This document shows positions 1 through 5,338 of a stretch of DNA of 5,338 nucleotides, in pieces. The notes beneath the pieces were generated by a model. The model was not told the origin of the DNA and did not search any database. It saw only the letters and a program-made list of their open reading frames with translations. The stretch lies in NCBI GenBank assembly GCA_023229065.1, contig JALNZZ010000142.1, positions 1 to 5,338 on the forward strand. Direction: 5' to 3'. The DNA is from Porticoccaceae bacterium. GTDB lineage: Bacteria > Pseudomonadota > Gammaproteobacteria > Pseudomonadales > Porticoccaceae. Both the position numbers and the translations under genes were made by a program. How positions within the stretch are numbered: position 1 is the stretch's first letter; each line of letters opens with the position of its first letter.

Positions 1-761
1 TCAAGGATTCTGAGATGGAAGTGTGCAAGGCCAATGGCGTGAAGGAAGTCATCGAAGTGAAGTTCGGGTACGACGGTATCGTCTTTGCCTCCCGCTCTGA
101 CTCAGGTACCTTTGCTCTGGAGCCTGAACATGTATTCCTGGCCCAGGCGGCAGAAGTGCCAAAGGATGGGAAAATGGTTCCCAACCCCTATACGCGCTGG
201 AGCGAAATCGACTCCTCTCTGCCCGACCAGGAAATTGTACTGGCGATTCCCGCCAACAACCACGGTACCCGGGAAGTATACGACCTGAACGTGGTACGCG
301 CTGGCTGCCAAACCTTCGATGAAGTGAAAGCGCTTAAAGACGACGCCCGTGAAGCGGCTTGTCACGCACTGCGCACGGATGGCCGCATCATCGAGATTGC
401 CGGTGACTACACTGAAACCCTGGCTCGCCTGTCTGCTCAGCGTGAAGCCGTCGGTGTCTTTGGCCTGAGCTTCTACGAATCCAACCGCGACCGCCTGAAG
501 GTGGCTACAGTGGGTGGTGTCACGCCCTCTGCTGACACTATCATCAGCGGCGACTACCCGGTTTCCCGCCCCATTTACTTCTACGTGAAGGGTGATCACA
601 TCGGTGTTGTTCCCGGCCTGCAGGAATTTGCCCTGTACTTCCTGAGCGAAGGTGTATCCGGCTTTGGTAGCCCCCTCGAAGAAGCCGGCTTGATCCCCCT
701 CTCCGATGAGGAACGCGCACAGGCTATTGCTGATGTTCGCGCTCGTAAATCTGTATACTGA
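1..761 (+). CDS. pstS: Phosphate ABC transporter, periplasmic phosphate-binding protein PstS (5' truncated by window edge)
   Basis: This is the C-terminal part of the periplasmic protein that binds orthophosphate and presents it to the PstCA permease. The frame is open to the left edge (lys-asp-ser-glu codons precede the ATG at 15). That ATG has no Shine-Dalgarno, so it is an internal methionine and the signal peptide lies outside the window. About 252 residues are visible of a family usually near 320-350. Numbered from Met-15, a beta-strand segment FGYDGIVFASR (17-27) resembles the PstS-type solute-binding fold. A G-T-R motif in NHGTREVYD (82-90) sits where PstS proteins carry phosphate-contacting residues; that assignment is inferred. 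Cysteines at 4, 98 and 116 could form disulfides in the periplasm. The protein ends in a basic tail at TGA 759-761. The identification rests on family resemblance plus the pstCAB-phoU genes that follow. A related PstS-like binding protein for another oxyanion is unlikely here. No Pho box is visible, because the promoter is upstream of the window. Confidence 0.93.
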   Translation, partial: KDSEMEVCKANGVKEVIEVKFGYDGIVFASRSDSGTFALEPEHVFLAQAAEVPKDGKMVPNPYTRWSEIDSSLPDQEIVLAIPANNHGTREVYDLNVVRAGCQTFDEVKALKDDAREAACHALRTDGRIIEIAGDYTETLARLSAQREAVGVFGLSFYESNRDRLKVATVGGVTPSADTIISGDYPVSRPIYFYVKGDHIGVVPGLQEFALYFLSEGVSGFGSPLEEAGLIPLSDEERAQAIADVRARKSVY

Positions 762-787
762 TAATCATCTTGCCTGATGGCAACCTT

Positions 788-819
788 GAACCCCCTTTCC
801 AGCGGAGAGGGGGTTTCTT
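788..819 (+). terminator. Intrinsic-terminator-like hairpin between pstS and pstC
   Basis: The left arm at 789-800 (AACCCCCTTTCC) pairs with 804-815 (GGAGAGGGGGTT) over 12 base pairs with a single T-G wobble. The loop is only three bases (AGC, 801-803), and G788-T816 can add one more wobble pair. The stem is followed by a short, interrupted T-run (TTTCTT, 814-819). The T-rich side follows the stem only on the + strand, so it acts on pstS transcription. It starts 27 bases after the pstS stop. The genes downstream clearly belong to the same system, so partial termination or 3'-end protection of pstS mRNA is more likely than a full stop. The imperfect T-run fits leaky behaviour. The hairpin is directly seen; the function is inferred. 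Confidence 0.8.
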
Positions 820-830
820 AACCTGAGGTA

Positions 831-859
831 TCGACCGATTGGCCTGGCCGAATGGTCGA
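831..859 (+). repeat. Second, near-perfect inverted repeat (hairpin) in the pstS-pstC gap
   Basis: The sequence is symmetric about base 845. 831-836 (TCGACC) pairs with 854-859 (GGTCGA), then G837-T853 wobble, an A838/A852 mismatch, T839-A851, T840-G850 wobble, and GGC 841-843 with GCC 847-849, leaving a 3-base loop at 844-846. No T-run follows, so it is not an intrinsic terminator. It lies 15 bases beyond the terminator-like stem and ends 19 bases before the preferred pstC start. Possible roles are a barrier to 3'-to-5' exonucleases protecting pstS mRNA, a processing site, a control on pstC translation, or a protein-binding dyad. The sequence does not decide between these. Confidence 0.75.
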
Positions 860-865
860 AGTGAA

Positions 866-871
866 AGCGAG
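866..871 (+). promoter_or_regulatory. Weak ribosome binding site supporting the pstC start at 879
   Basis: AGCGAG, a one-mismatch-type Shine-Dalgarno core, ends 7 bases before the ATG at 879. The alternative ATG at 852 has no purine-rich site at usable distance (the nearest, GAGG at 826-829, is 22 bases away) and is buried in the 3' arm of the 831-859 hairpin. The site is weak on its own. Its value is in choosing between the two starts. Confidence 0.5.
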
Positions 872-878
872 TCTATTC

Positions 879-2258
879 ATGAGCAACCTGTCACTGCTCC
901 TGCTGCTATTGGGACTGCTCGTCGTCGGTTATCAGATCGGCCTTCACCGCAGCCGCGGGCTGGTGAGGGGAGCCACCGGTGAGCGTCTACATTCAAGGCC
1001 CCAGTACCACGGTGTGGTGGTTGGTCTATGGGCGGTCGGTCCCGCTCTGATCCTGGTGGTGATCTGGCAATTACTCGCACCAGGGGTGATCGAGCAGGCG
1101 CTGGTGAGCCAGCTGCAGGATGTCCAGCCGGGGCTGAGTGATCAGGAGCAGCGAGTGGCTCTGCGGCGTATCGATAACCTGGCCAGTAACAAAGGCCTGG
1201 TGATGGGCGCTCACGATTGGGAGCTGACGGCGGCACAAACGCTCAGTGCGATGCGAAAAACCAGTGGCTGGATACTGGCGGGCCTTTCCGCGACGTTGAT
1301 TGCTCTGGGGTTATTGTTCAGCTTGTCGCGGATGAGTCCAAGCTTGCGCGCTCGCAACCAGGTTGAAAAGGTGGTGCAGGGGGTGCTGATGATCAGCTCC
1401 GGCGTCGCCATTCTCACTACCATTGGCATTGTCCTCTCCATGGTGGGTGAAACCCTTAAGTTCTTTACCTTTATTTCGCCGTTGGATTTTTTCTTGGGTA
1501 CCACCTGGCAGCCGGTATTCCACGTTACCGAGACCAGCGGTTATGGCCACTACGGCATGTTGCCGCTGCTGGGCGGGACAGTACTGGTCGCAGCTATCGC
1601 ATTGCTGTTCGCCATTCCCGTAGGCCTGCTGGCTGCTATCTATTTATCCGAGTACGCCCCCGGGCGGGTGCGCAGCTTCGCCAAGCCGGCACTGGAAGTG
1701 TTGGCGGGTATTCCCACCATTGTCTACGGGGTGTTTGCTCTGGTCACGGTGGGGCCCTTCCTGGCCTCGGTGGGAGATATGGTGGGGCTGCATATTCGCG
1801 CCACTTCGGCCCTCACTGCCGGCCTGGTGATGGGTATTATGCTGATCCCTTTTATTTCCTCACTGTCGGACGACATTATTACCCAGGTGCCAAAGGCGCT
1901 GCGAGACGGTTCTCTGGGGCTTGGCGCGACCAAGTCGGAGACCATTCGCAAGGTGGTGTTGCCCGCGGCTTTGCCGGGTATCGCCGGTGCTGTCCTGCTG
2001 GCAGCTAGCCGCGCTGTGGGTGAAACCATGATTGTGGTGCTGGCCGCCGGTAATGCGCCGGTGCTCACCGCCAACCCTTTCGAAGCGGTGTCCACCATGA
2101 CGGTGACCATCGTCAATCAGCTGACCGGTGATTCCGATTTTGCCGGCCCCCAGTCTCTCGTCGCTTTTGCGCTGGGCCTTACCCTCTTTGCCATCACCTT
2201 GGTGATGAACATCGTGGCCCTGGCAATTGTGCGCAAGTACCGTGAACAATACGAGTGA
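879..2258 (+). CDS. pstC: Phosphate ABC transporter permease PstC, large form with N-terminal extension
   Basis: This is one of the two inner-membrane permease subunits forming the phosphate channel with PstA. From ATG 879 it has 459 residues, against about 320 in E. coli PstC. The start at 879 is preferred over ATG 852 because 852 lies inside a hairpin without a Shine-Dalgarno, and 879 puts a membrane segment at the very N-terminus. Hydrophobic segments lie near 4-20, 44-66, 131-150, 165-190, 229-257, 272-296, 311-330, 366-392 and 427-451. The last six correspond to the usual core. Core landmarks are EVLAGIPTIVYG (273-284), the EAA-type loop that contacts the ATPase (about 341-368, with G-L-G-A-T and LPAALPGI), and SRAVGETM (377-384). 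Arginine-rich stretches at 24-40 and 151-159 suggest these are cytoplasmic, placing 67-130 in the periplasm. As I recall, this extra N-terminal part matches a domain of unknown function named DUF3708. pstA begins 7 bases after the stop. Confidence 0.95.
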   Translation: MSNLSLLLLLLGLLVVGYQIGLHRSRGLVRGATGERLHSRPQYHGVVVGLWAVGPALILVVIWQLLAPGVIEQALVSQLQDVQPGLSDQEQRVALRRIDNLASNKGLVMGAHDWELTAAQTLSAMRKTSGWILAGLSATLIALGLLFSLSRMSPSLRARNQVEKVVQGVLMISSGVAILTTIGIVLSMVGETLKFFTFISPLDFFLGTTWQPVFHVTETSGYGHYGMLPLLGGTVLVAAIALLFAIPVGLLAAIYLSEYAPGRVRSFAKPALEVLAGIPTIVYGVFALVTVGPFLASVGDMVGLHIRATSALTAGLVMGIMLIPFISSLSDDIITQVPKALRDGSLGLGATKSETIRKVVLPAALPGIAGAVLLAASRAVGETMIVVLAAGNAPVLTANPFEAVSTMTVTIVNQLTGDSDFAGPQSLVAFALGLTLFAITLVMNIVALAIVRKYREQYE

Positions 2259-2265
2259 GCAGGCC

Positions 2266-3657
2266 ATGAGCACAAACTCATCTACGGTTTCGCCTGCTGG
2301 CGCAACCTCGACAGCAACGACCCTGTCGCGAGAACAGGTCGCTACGCGAGTCAATGCCTCGCTGCGACGCCGCCATCGCCAGGAGATCATCTTCAAAGGT
2401 ATGGGTATCGGCGCCACCGTGGTGGGGCTGGCCTTTGTGGCGATTCTGTTCATCAACATCTTCAGCAAGGGCTTGCCGGCCTTCTGGCAGGCTAGCATCA
2501 CTCTCGATATTTACTTTGATCCGGAAGTCGTTGCCATACCCGATATGCCCCAGCGGTTGAGCGGTGAAAGCGGCAATGACTTCCGCCAGCGCCGGGTGGA
2601 CTGGGAGAATGAGGTGGGGCTGGTGAACTTCAACCGGTTGATCCAGGCCGCCATCGCCAAGGTTATTCCCGAAGCTGCTGACCACCCCCGGGATGCGGCC
2701 CGTCTGGTCACGTCCGGTGAGCGTATTGCGCTGCGCAGGCTGGTGATTGCCGATCCTTCCATTATCGGCCAAACGCGGCGGGTCACTCTCTATACTGACG
2801 CCAACATCGATGTTTGGCTGAAGGGCAACATCGACCGCAGCCTCCCCGATGGCCAGCAGATGCTGAACTCACGGGTGCGGGAGTGGGCTGATCGCCTCTA
2901 TGAAGACGGGACCATTTCCCTGCGTTTCAGTACCGCGCTGTTCCAGAACCCGGACTCCCGGTCATCGCTGGCTTCGGCAGGCCTGCGCGGCGCCTTTATG
3001 GGATCGCTGTACATGATGCTGATTGTGCTGCTGGTAGCGGTGCCGCTGGGGGTGGCCTCGGCGATCTACCTGGAAGAGTTTGCCTCTCGCAACAGAGTCA
3101 CCGACTTGATCGAGGTAAACATCAACAACCTGGCGGCGGTCCCCTCGATTATCTTTGGTCTGTTGGGGGCGGCGGTATTTATCAATTATTTCAAGCTGCC
3201 CTTCTCGGCCCCCATCGTTGGTGGCTTAGTGCTGAGTCTGATGACACTGCCGACAGTGATCATTACTACTCGCGCCACTCTCAAAGCCATACCGCCATCG
3301 ATTCGCCATGCCGCGCTGGGCATCGGTGCTTCTCGCACCCAAGCCGTTTTCCACCATGTACTGCCGCTGGCAATACCTGGCATTTTGACAGGAGCTATTA
3401 TCGGCATGGCCCAGGCGCTCGGCGAGACGGCACCGCTGCTACTGATCGGCATGAATGCCTTCGTGGCCTCGGTACCTTCCACGCCCTTCGATCAGTCCAA
3501 CGCCCTGCCAGTGCAGATCTATCTGTGGCAAGGTAATGAGCTGCGCAACTTCTTTGAAGGGCGCACATCGGCAGCAATTATCGTGCTGCTGGCTTTGATG
3601 CTTTCACTGAACGGCCTGGCGATTTGGCTGCGCAAGCGTTTCGAGACGAGGTGGTGA
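2266..3657 (+). CDS. pstA: Phosphate ABC transporter permease PstA, large form with periplasmic insertion
   Basis: This is the second membrane subunit of the phosphate importer, pairing with PstC. It has 463 residues from ATG 2266, against about 296 in E. coli PstA. An in-frame TTG at 2227 would overlap pstC by 32 bases. The ATG at 2266 leaves a 7-base gap after the pstC TGA and has GAG at 2257-2259 and AGG at 2261-2263 as a mediocre ribosome site. A Ser/Thr/Ala-rich, then basic (RRRHRQ) cytoplasmic tail precedes the first membrane helix (42-65). About 175 mainly hydrophilic residues (66-243) then separate it from the second helix (244-269), where E. coli has roughly 25. Further helices lie near 288-307, 314-335, 367-395 and 435-456. 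Core motifs are NNLAAVPSIIFGLLG (287-301), the EAA-type loop with HAALGIGASR and LPLAIPGI (348-373), and QALGETAPLL (383-392). As I recall, the insertion belongs to the uncharacterised DUF3333 family. The gene is translationally close to pstC and pstB. Confidence 0.95.
   Translation: MSTNSSTVSPAGATSTATTLSREQVATRVNASLRRRHRQEIIFKGMGIGATVVGLAFVAILFINIFSKGLPAFWQASITLDIYFDPEVVAIPDMPQRLSGESGNDFRQRRVDWENEVGLVNFNRLIQAAIAKVIPEAADHPRDAARLVTSGERIALRRLVIADPSIIGQTRRVTLYTDANIDVWLKGNIDRSLPDGQQMLNSRVREWADRLYEDGTISLRFSTALFQNPDSRSSLASAGLRGAFMGSLYMMLIVLLVAVPLGVASAIYLEEFASRNRVTDLIEVNINNLAAVPSIIFGLLGAAVFINYFKLPFSAPIVGGLVLSLMTLPTVIITTRATLKAIPPSIRHAALGIGASRTQAVFHHVLPLAIPGILTGAIIGMAQALGETAPLLLIGMNAFVASVPSTPFDQSNALPVQIYLWQGNELRNFFEGRTSAAIIVLLALMLSLNGLAIWLRKRFETRW
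3648..3652 (+). promoter_or_regulatory. Ribosome binding site of pstB, inside the end of pstA
   Basis: GAGGT at 3648-3652 lies 9 bases before the ATG at 3662 and overlaps the last codons of pstA, whose stop is at 3655-3657. This supports the long PstB start over the internal methionine codon at 3797, which has no comparable site. The arrangement suggests translational coupling of pstA and pstB. Confidence 0.6.
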
Positions 3658-3661
3658 TGTC

Positions 3662-4543
3662 ATGAACAACGAACTGGATATGTCCCGCACTGTAGCTCCT
3701 GCCACCGAGGCTTCGCGCGGTGCGGGAACAGCTGTGCCTACTCCGCAAGCGCCGACTCGTAGCGCTGTGAAACCAGAGTCAGCGGCGCGAGTGAAGATGA
3801 AGACCGAAAATGTGAAAGTCTACTACGGGGAAGCCGAGGCTTTGCACGGTATTGACATGGCGATCCTGGAGAACGAGGTGATCTCCTTCATCGGCCCGTC
3901 TGGCTGCGGCAAGTCGACTTTTCTGCGCTGCTTGAACCGTATGAACGATACTATCGATACGGCTCGGGTAACCGGCACTATCACCCTGGACGGGCAGGAC
4001 ATCTACGACCCCAGCCTGGATGTGGTACTGTTGAGAGCGCAGGTGGGCATGGTGTTTCAGAAGCCCAATCCGTTTCCTAAATCCATTTTCGAAAACATCG
4101 CTTACGGCCCACGCCTGCACGGTCTGGCGTCGCGCAAAGCAGATCTGGCCGATATCGTCGAGTCCAGCCTGCGCCGCGCCGGCTTGTGGGATGAAGTGAA
4201 AGATCGCCTGCACCAGCCGGGCACAGGCTTGTCGGGTGGTCAGCAGCAGCGCCTGTGCATCGCCCGTGCTATTGCAGTGAGTCCCGAGGTGATTCTGATG
4301 GATGAGCCTTGCTCAGCGCTGGACCCTATTGCCACCTCCATCATCGAGGAACTGATCCACGAGTTGAAGGAGAACTTTACCATCGTCATTGTCACCCACA
4401 ACATGCAGCAGGCGGCGCGAGTATCTGACCGCACCGCCTTCTTCCATCTGGGGGAGCTGGTGGAACTGGCGGACACAGGACAGATATTCACTAACCCGAC
4501 CCACAAGCGGACCGAAGACTACATCACCGGCCGCTACGGTTGA
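3662..4543 (+). CDS. pstB: Phosphate ABC transporter ATP-binding protein PstB
   Basis: This cytoplasmic ATPase dimerises on PstC/PstA and powers phosphate import. It has 293 residues, against about 257 in E. coli. All nucleotide-binding motifs are intact: Walker A GPSGCGKST (78-86), Q-loop Q133 in VFQKPNPFP, signature LSGGQQQR (190-197), Walker B ILMDEP (211-216), D-loop SALD (218-221) and the switch histidine H246 in VTHNM. NRMND (92-96) and QKPNPFP (133-139) are typical of PstB rather than of other ABC ATPases. The C-terminus (EDYITGRYG) is also PstB-like. Residues 1-45 are low-complexity (Ala, Thr, Pro, Ser) and precede the conserved domain, which begins around KMKTENVKVYYG (45-56). The start at 3662 is supported by GAGGT 9 bases upstream. 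Met46 (3797) would give a protein of usual length and is the alternative. The gene starts 4 bases after pstA, so it is certainly cotranscribed with it. Confidence 0.97.
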   Translation: MNNELDMSRTVAPATEASRGAGTAVPTPQAPTRSAVKPESAARVKMKTENVKVYYGEAEALHGIDMAILENEVISFIGPSGCGKSTFLRCLNRMNDTIDTARVTGTITLDGQDIYDPSLDVVLLRAQVGMVFQKPNPFPKSIFENIAYGPRLHGLASRKADLADIVESSLRRAGLWDEVKDRLHQPGTGLSGGQQQRLCIARAIAVSPEVILMDEPCSALDPIATSIIEELIHELKENFTIVIVTHNMQQAARVSDRTAFFHLGELVELADTGQIFTNPTHKRTEDYITGRYG

Positions 4544-4588
4544 CCGTGCAAGCGTTGCGGTAACTTATTTGTTGGCCATAACAGGCCC

Positions 4589-4593
4589 AGGAG
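4589..4593 (+). promoter_or_regulatory. Strong ribosome binding site fixing the GTG start of phoU
   Basis: AGGAG, a perfect Shine-Dalgarno core, lies 6 bases before GTG 4600. No in-frame ATG occurs near this position, and the first downstream one (4681) would remove conserved PhoU N-terminal residues. The GTG is therefore the real start. Confidence 0.85.
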
Positions 4594-4599
4594 TGCAGT

Positions 4600-5286
4600 G
4601 TGGACAAGCTCAATTTCGACCAGCACATCTCCCGCCACTTCAATGAAGAGCTGGAGCAGATCAAGACACAGTTGCTGACCATGGGCGGCTTGGTGGAAGC
4701 TCAGGTGACCGACGCGGTCAATGCTCTACTCAATGCCGACAGCGAGTTGGCTCAAGAGGTTATCACTCGCGAAACCACCATTGATGAAATGGAACTGCAG
4801 ATCGACGAGGACTGCACCAACATCATCGCCCTGCGTCAGCCAGCGGCATCCGACCTGCGCATGGTACGCGCGGTGACCCATGCCGTGGGCGACCTGGAGC
4901 GGATCGGTGACGAAGCAAAGAAAATTGCCAAAATGGCTGTTCAGCTCACCGAGGAAGGCAGCTCGCCGCGTGGCTATGTGGAGTTGCGCCATATCGCCAA
5001 TAGTGTGCGCAAGATGGTTAATGACAGCCTAGACGCCTTTGCTCGCTACGATGCCGATGCCGCGGAGGAGACCTTTCACGCTGACAAACAGGTAGACATG
5101 GACTACAAGTCGGCGATGCGGGAAATGATCACCTACATGATGGAAGACCCGCGCAGTATTACCCGGGTGATGAATGTGATCTGGGCGCTGCGCTCGCTGG
5201 AGCGGGTAGGGGACCACGCCAAGAATATTTGTGAGCAAGTGATTTACCTGGTGCGCGGCAAGGATATTCGCCACAGTCGCGATTGA
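4600..5286 (+). CDS. phoU: Phosphate signalling and transport regulator PhoU
   Basis: PhoU is a cytoplasmic, peripheral membrane protein that links the Pst transporter to the histidine kinase PhoR. It keeps the Pho regulon off when phosphate is plentiful and restrains transport. The 228-residue length is close to the E. coli protein (about 241). It is all-helical with two homologous three-helix halves. Each half carries the family's ExxxD metal-site motif: DLERIGDEAKKIAK (98-111, E100 and D104) and SLERVGDHAKNICE (199-212, E201 and D205). The N-terminal HISRHFNEELEQIK (9-22) and LRQPAASDLRMVRA (78-91) are also typical. The start is a GTG with AGGAG 6 bases upstream. The gene is 56 bases after pstB, the largest gap downstream of pstC. 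No convincing promoter is visible in that gap, so readthrough from pst is assumed. Being last in the pst operon is the usual position in Gammaproteobacteria. No truncation or missing key residue is seen. Confidence 0.97.
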   Translation: MDKLNFDQHISRHFNEELEQIKTQLLTMGGLVEAQVTDAVNALLNADSELAQEVITRETTIDEMELQIDEDCTNIIALRQPAASDLRMVRAVTHAVGDLERIGDEAKKIAKMAVQLTEEGSSPRGYVELRHIANSVRKMVNDSLDAFARYDADAAEETFHADKQVDMDYKSAMREMITYMMEDPRSITRVMNVIWALRSLERVGDHAKNICEQVIYLVRGKDIRHSRD

Positions 5287-5305
5287 GTGATCCTGACAAG
5301 CTTGC

Positions 5306-5338
5306 AAATGTGTTGCCTGTACTGCCAGCGACACATTT
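5306..5338 (+). terminator. Inverted repeat downstream of phoU, possible operon terminator (runs to window edge)
   Basis: AAATGTGT (5306-5313) is the perfect reverse complement of ACACATTT (5331-5338). Inside it T5314-G5330 (wobble), G5315-C5329 and C5316-G5328 extend the stem to 11 pairs, around an 11-base loop. It begins 20 bases after the phoU stop. The final TTT is the last thing in the window, so a following T-run cannot be confirmed. The A-rich left and T-rich right flanks would suit a terminator, perhaps bidirectional. The stem is AT-rich at its base and the loop is large, so this could also be an operator or a moderately stable structure without termination activity. Confidence 0.4.

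Noticed and set aside
102..599. 165-codon open frame on the - strand
   Set aside because: It is entirely antisense to pstS, with no ribosome site or family resemblance.
762..878. Pho box (PhoB-binding direct repeats of CTGTCAT type) upstream of pstC
   Set aside because: No pair of 7-base repeats resembling the consensus with 4-base spacing is present. Any Pho box is expected upstream of pstS, outside the window.
2227..2265. TTG-initiated N-terminal extension of pstA overlapping pstC by 32 bases
   Set aside because: No Shine-Dalgarno precedes it, TTG is a rare start, and the ATG at 2266 gives a compact 7-base gap after pstC. The 13 extra residues have no family resemblance I can recognise.
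1860..2501. 213-codon open frame on the - strand
   Set aside because: It lies antisense across pstC and pstA, whose motifs are clear. The translation is of the His/Gly/Arg-rich kind typical of antisense frames in GC-rich genes, with no recognisable domain.
3779..4213. 144-codon open frame on the - strand
   Set aside because: It is antisense to the ATPase core of pstB, where the + strand motifs (Walker A, Q-loop) account fully for the sequence.
4555..4582. Possible promoter in the pstB-phoU gap (TTGCGG, 16 bases, CATAAC)
   Set aside because: The -35 matches only 3 of 6 and the -10 only 4 of 6 consensus bases, and the -10 lies just before the ribosome site. This is not distinguishable from chance.
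4570..4583. TGTT/AACA ends around GGCCAT in the pstB-phoU gap as an operator dyad
   Set aside because: Only four outer bases on each side pair. The inner six do not, so it is too weak to call.
5297..5304. CAAGCTTG palindrome after phoU
   Set aside because: An 8-base palindrome with no loop is expected by chance at this scale and is not conserved evidence of a site.

Overview
The window holds most of a phosphate-specific transport operon, all on the + strand. In order: the 3' part of pstS (periplasmic phosphate-binding protein, cut by the left edge), pstC and pstA (membrane permeases), pstB (ATPase) and phoU (regulator of transporter and PhoR signalling). Coding density is high and no gene on the - strand is credible. 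GC looks moderately high (roughly 55-60% by eye). The large-format PstC and PstA, the pst-phoU gene order and the PstS type point to a Gammaproteobacterium, probably of the marine Cellvibrionales/Alteromonadales/Pseudomonadales sort. The exact family cannot be read from the sequence.

Layout: 1-761 is the C-terminal ~250 residues of PstS. 762-878 is a 117-base intercistronic gap with two consecutive strong hairpins: an intrinsic-terminator-like one (788-819) and a near-perfect 29-base inverted repeat (831-859). pstC is best started at 879, which keeps its start outside the second hairpin. pstA follows after 7 bases, pstB starts 4 bases after pstA, and phoU starts 56 bases after pstB on a GTG with a good Shine-Dalgarno. 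The last 52 bases lie downstream of phoU and contain an inverted repeat that runs to the window edge and may be the operon terminator.

How the genes work together: PstS captures periplasmic orthophosphate and delivers it to the PstC-PstA channel. PstB dimers hydrolyse ATP to drive import. PhoU couples transporter state to the PhoR/PhoB phosphate-starvation response. The gap after pstS probably gives more binding protein than membrane components through partial termination and/or mRNA segment stability.

I do not see a previously undescribed system. The points most worth a second look are the double-hairpin pstS-pstC junction and the extra domains on the permeases: about 145 N-terminal residues on PstC and about 150 periplasmic residues inserted in PstA. 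The family of these extra domains is known, but their role is poorly understood.
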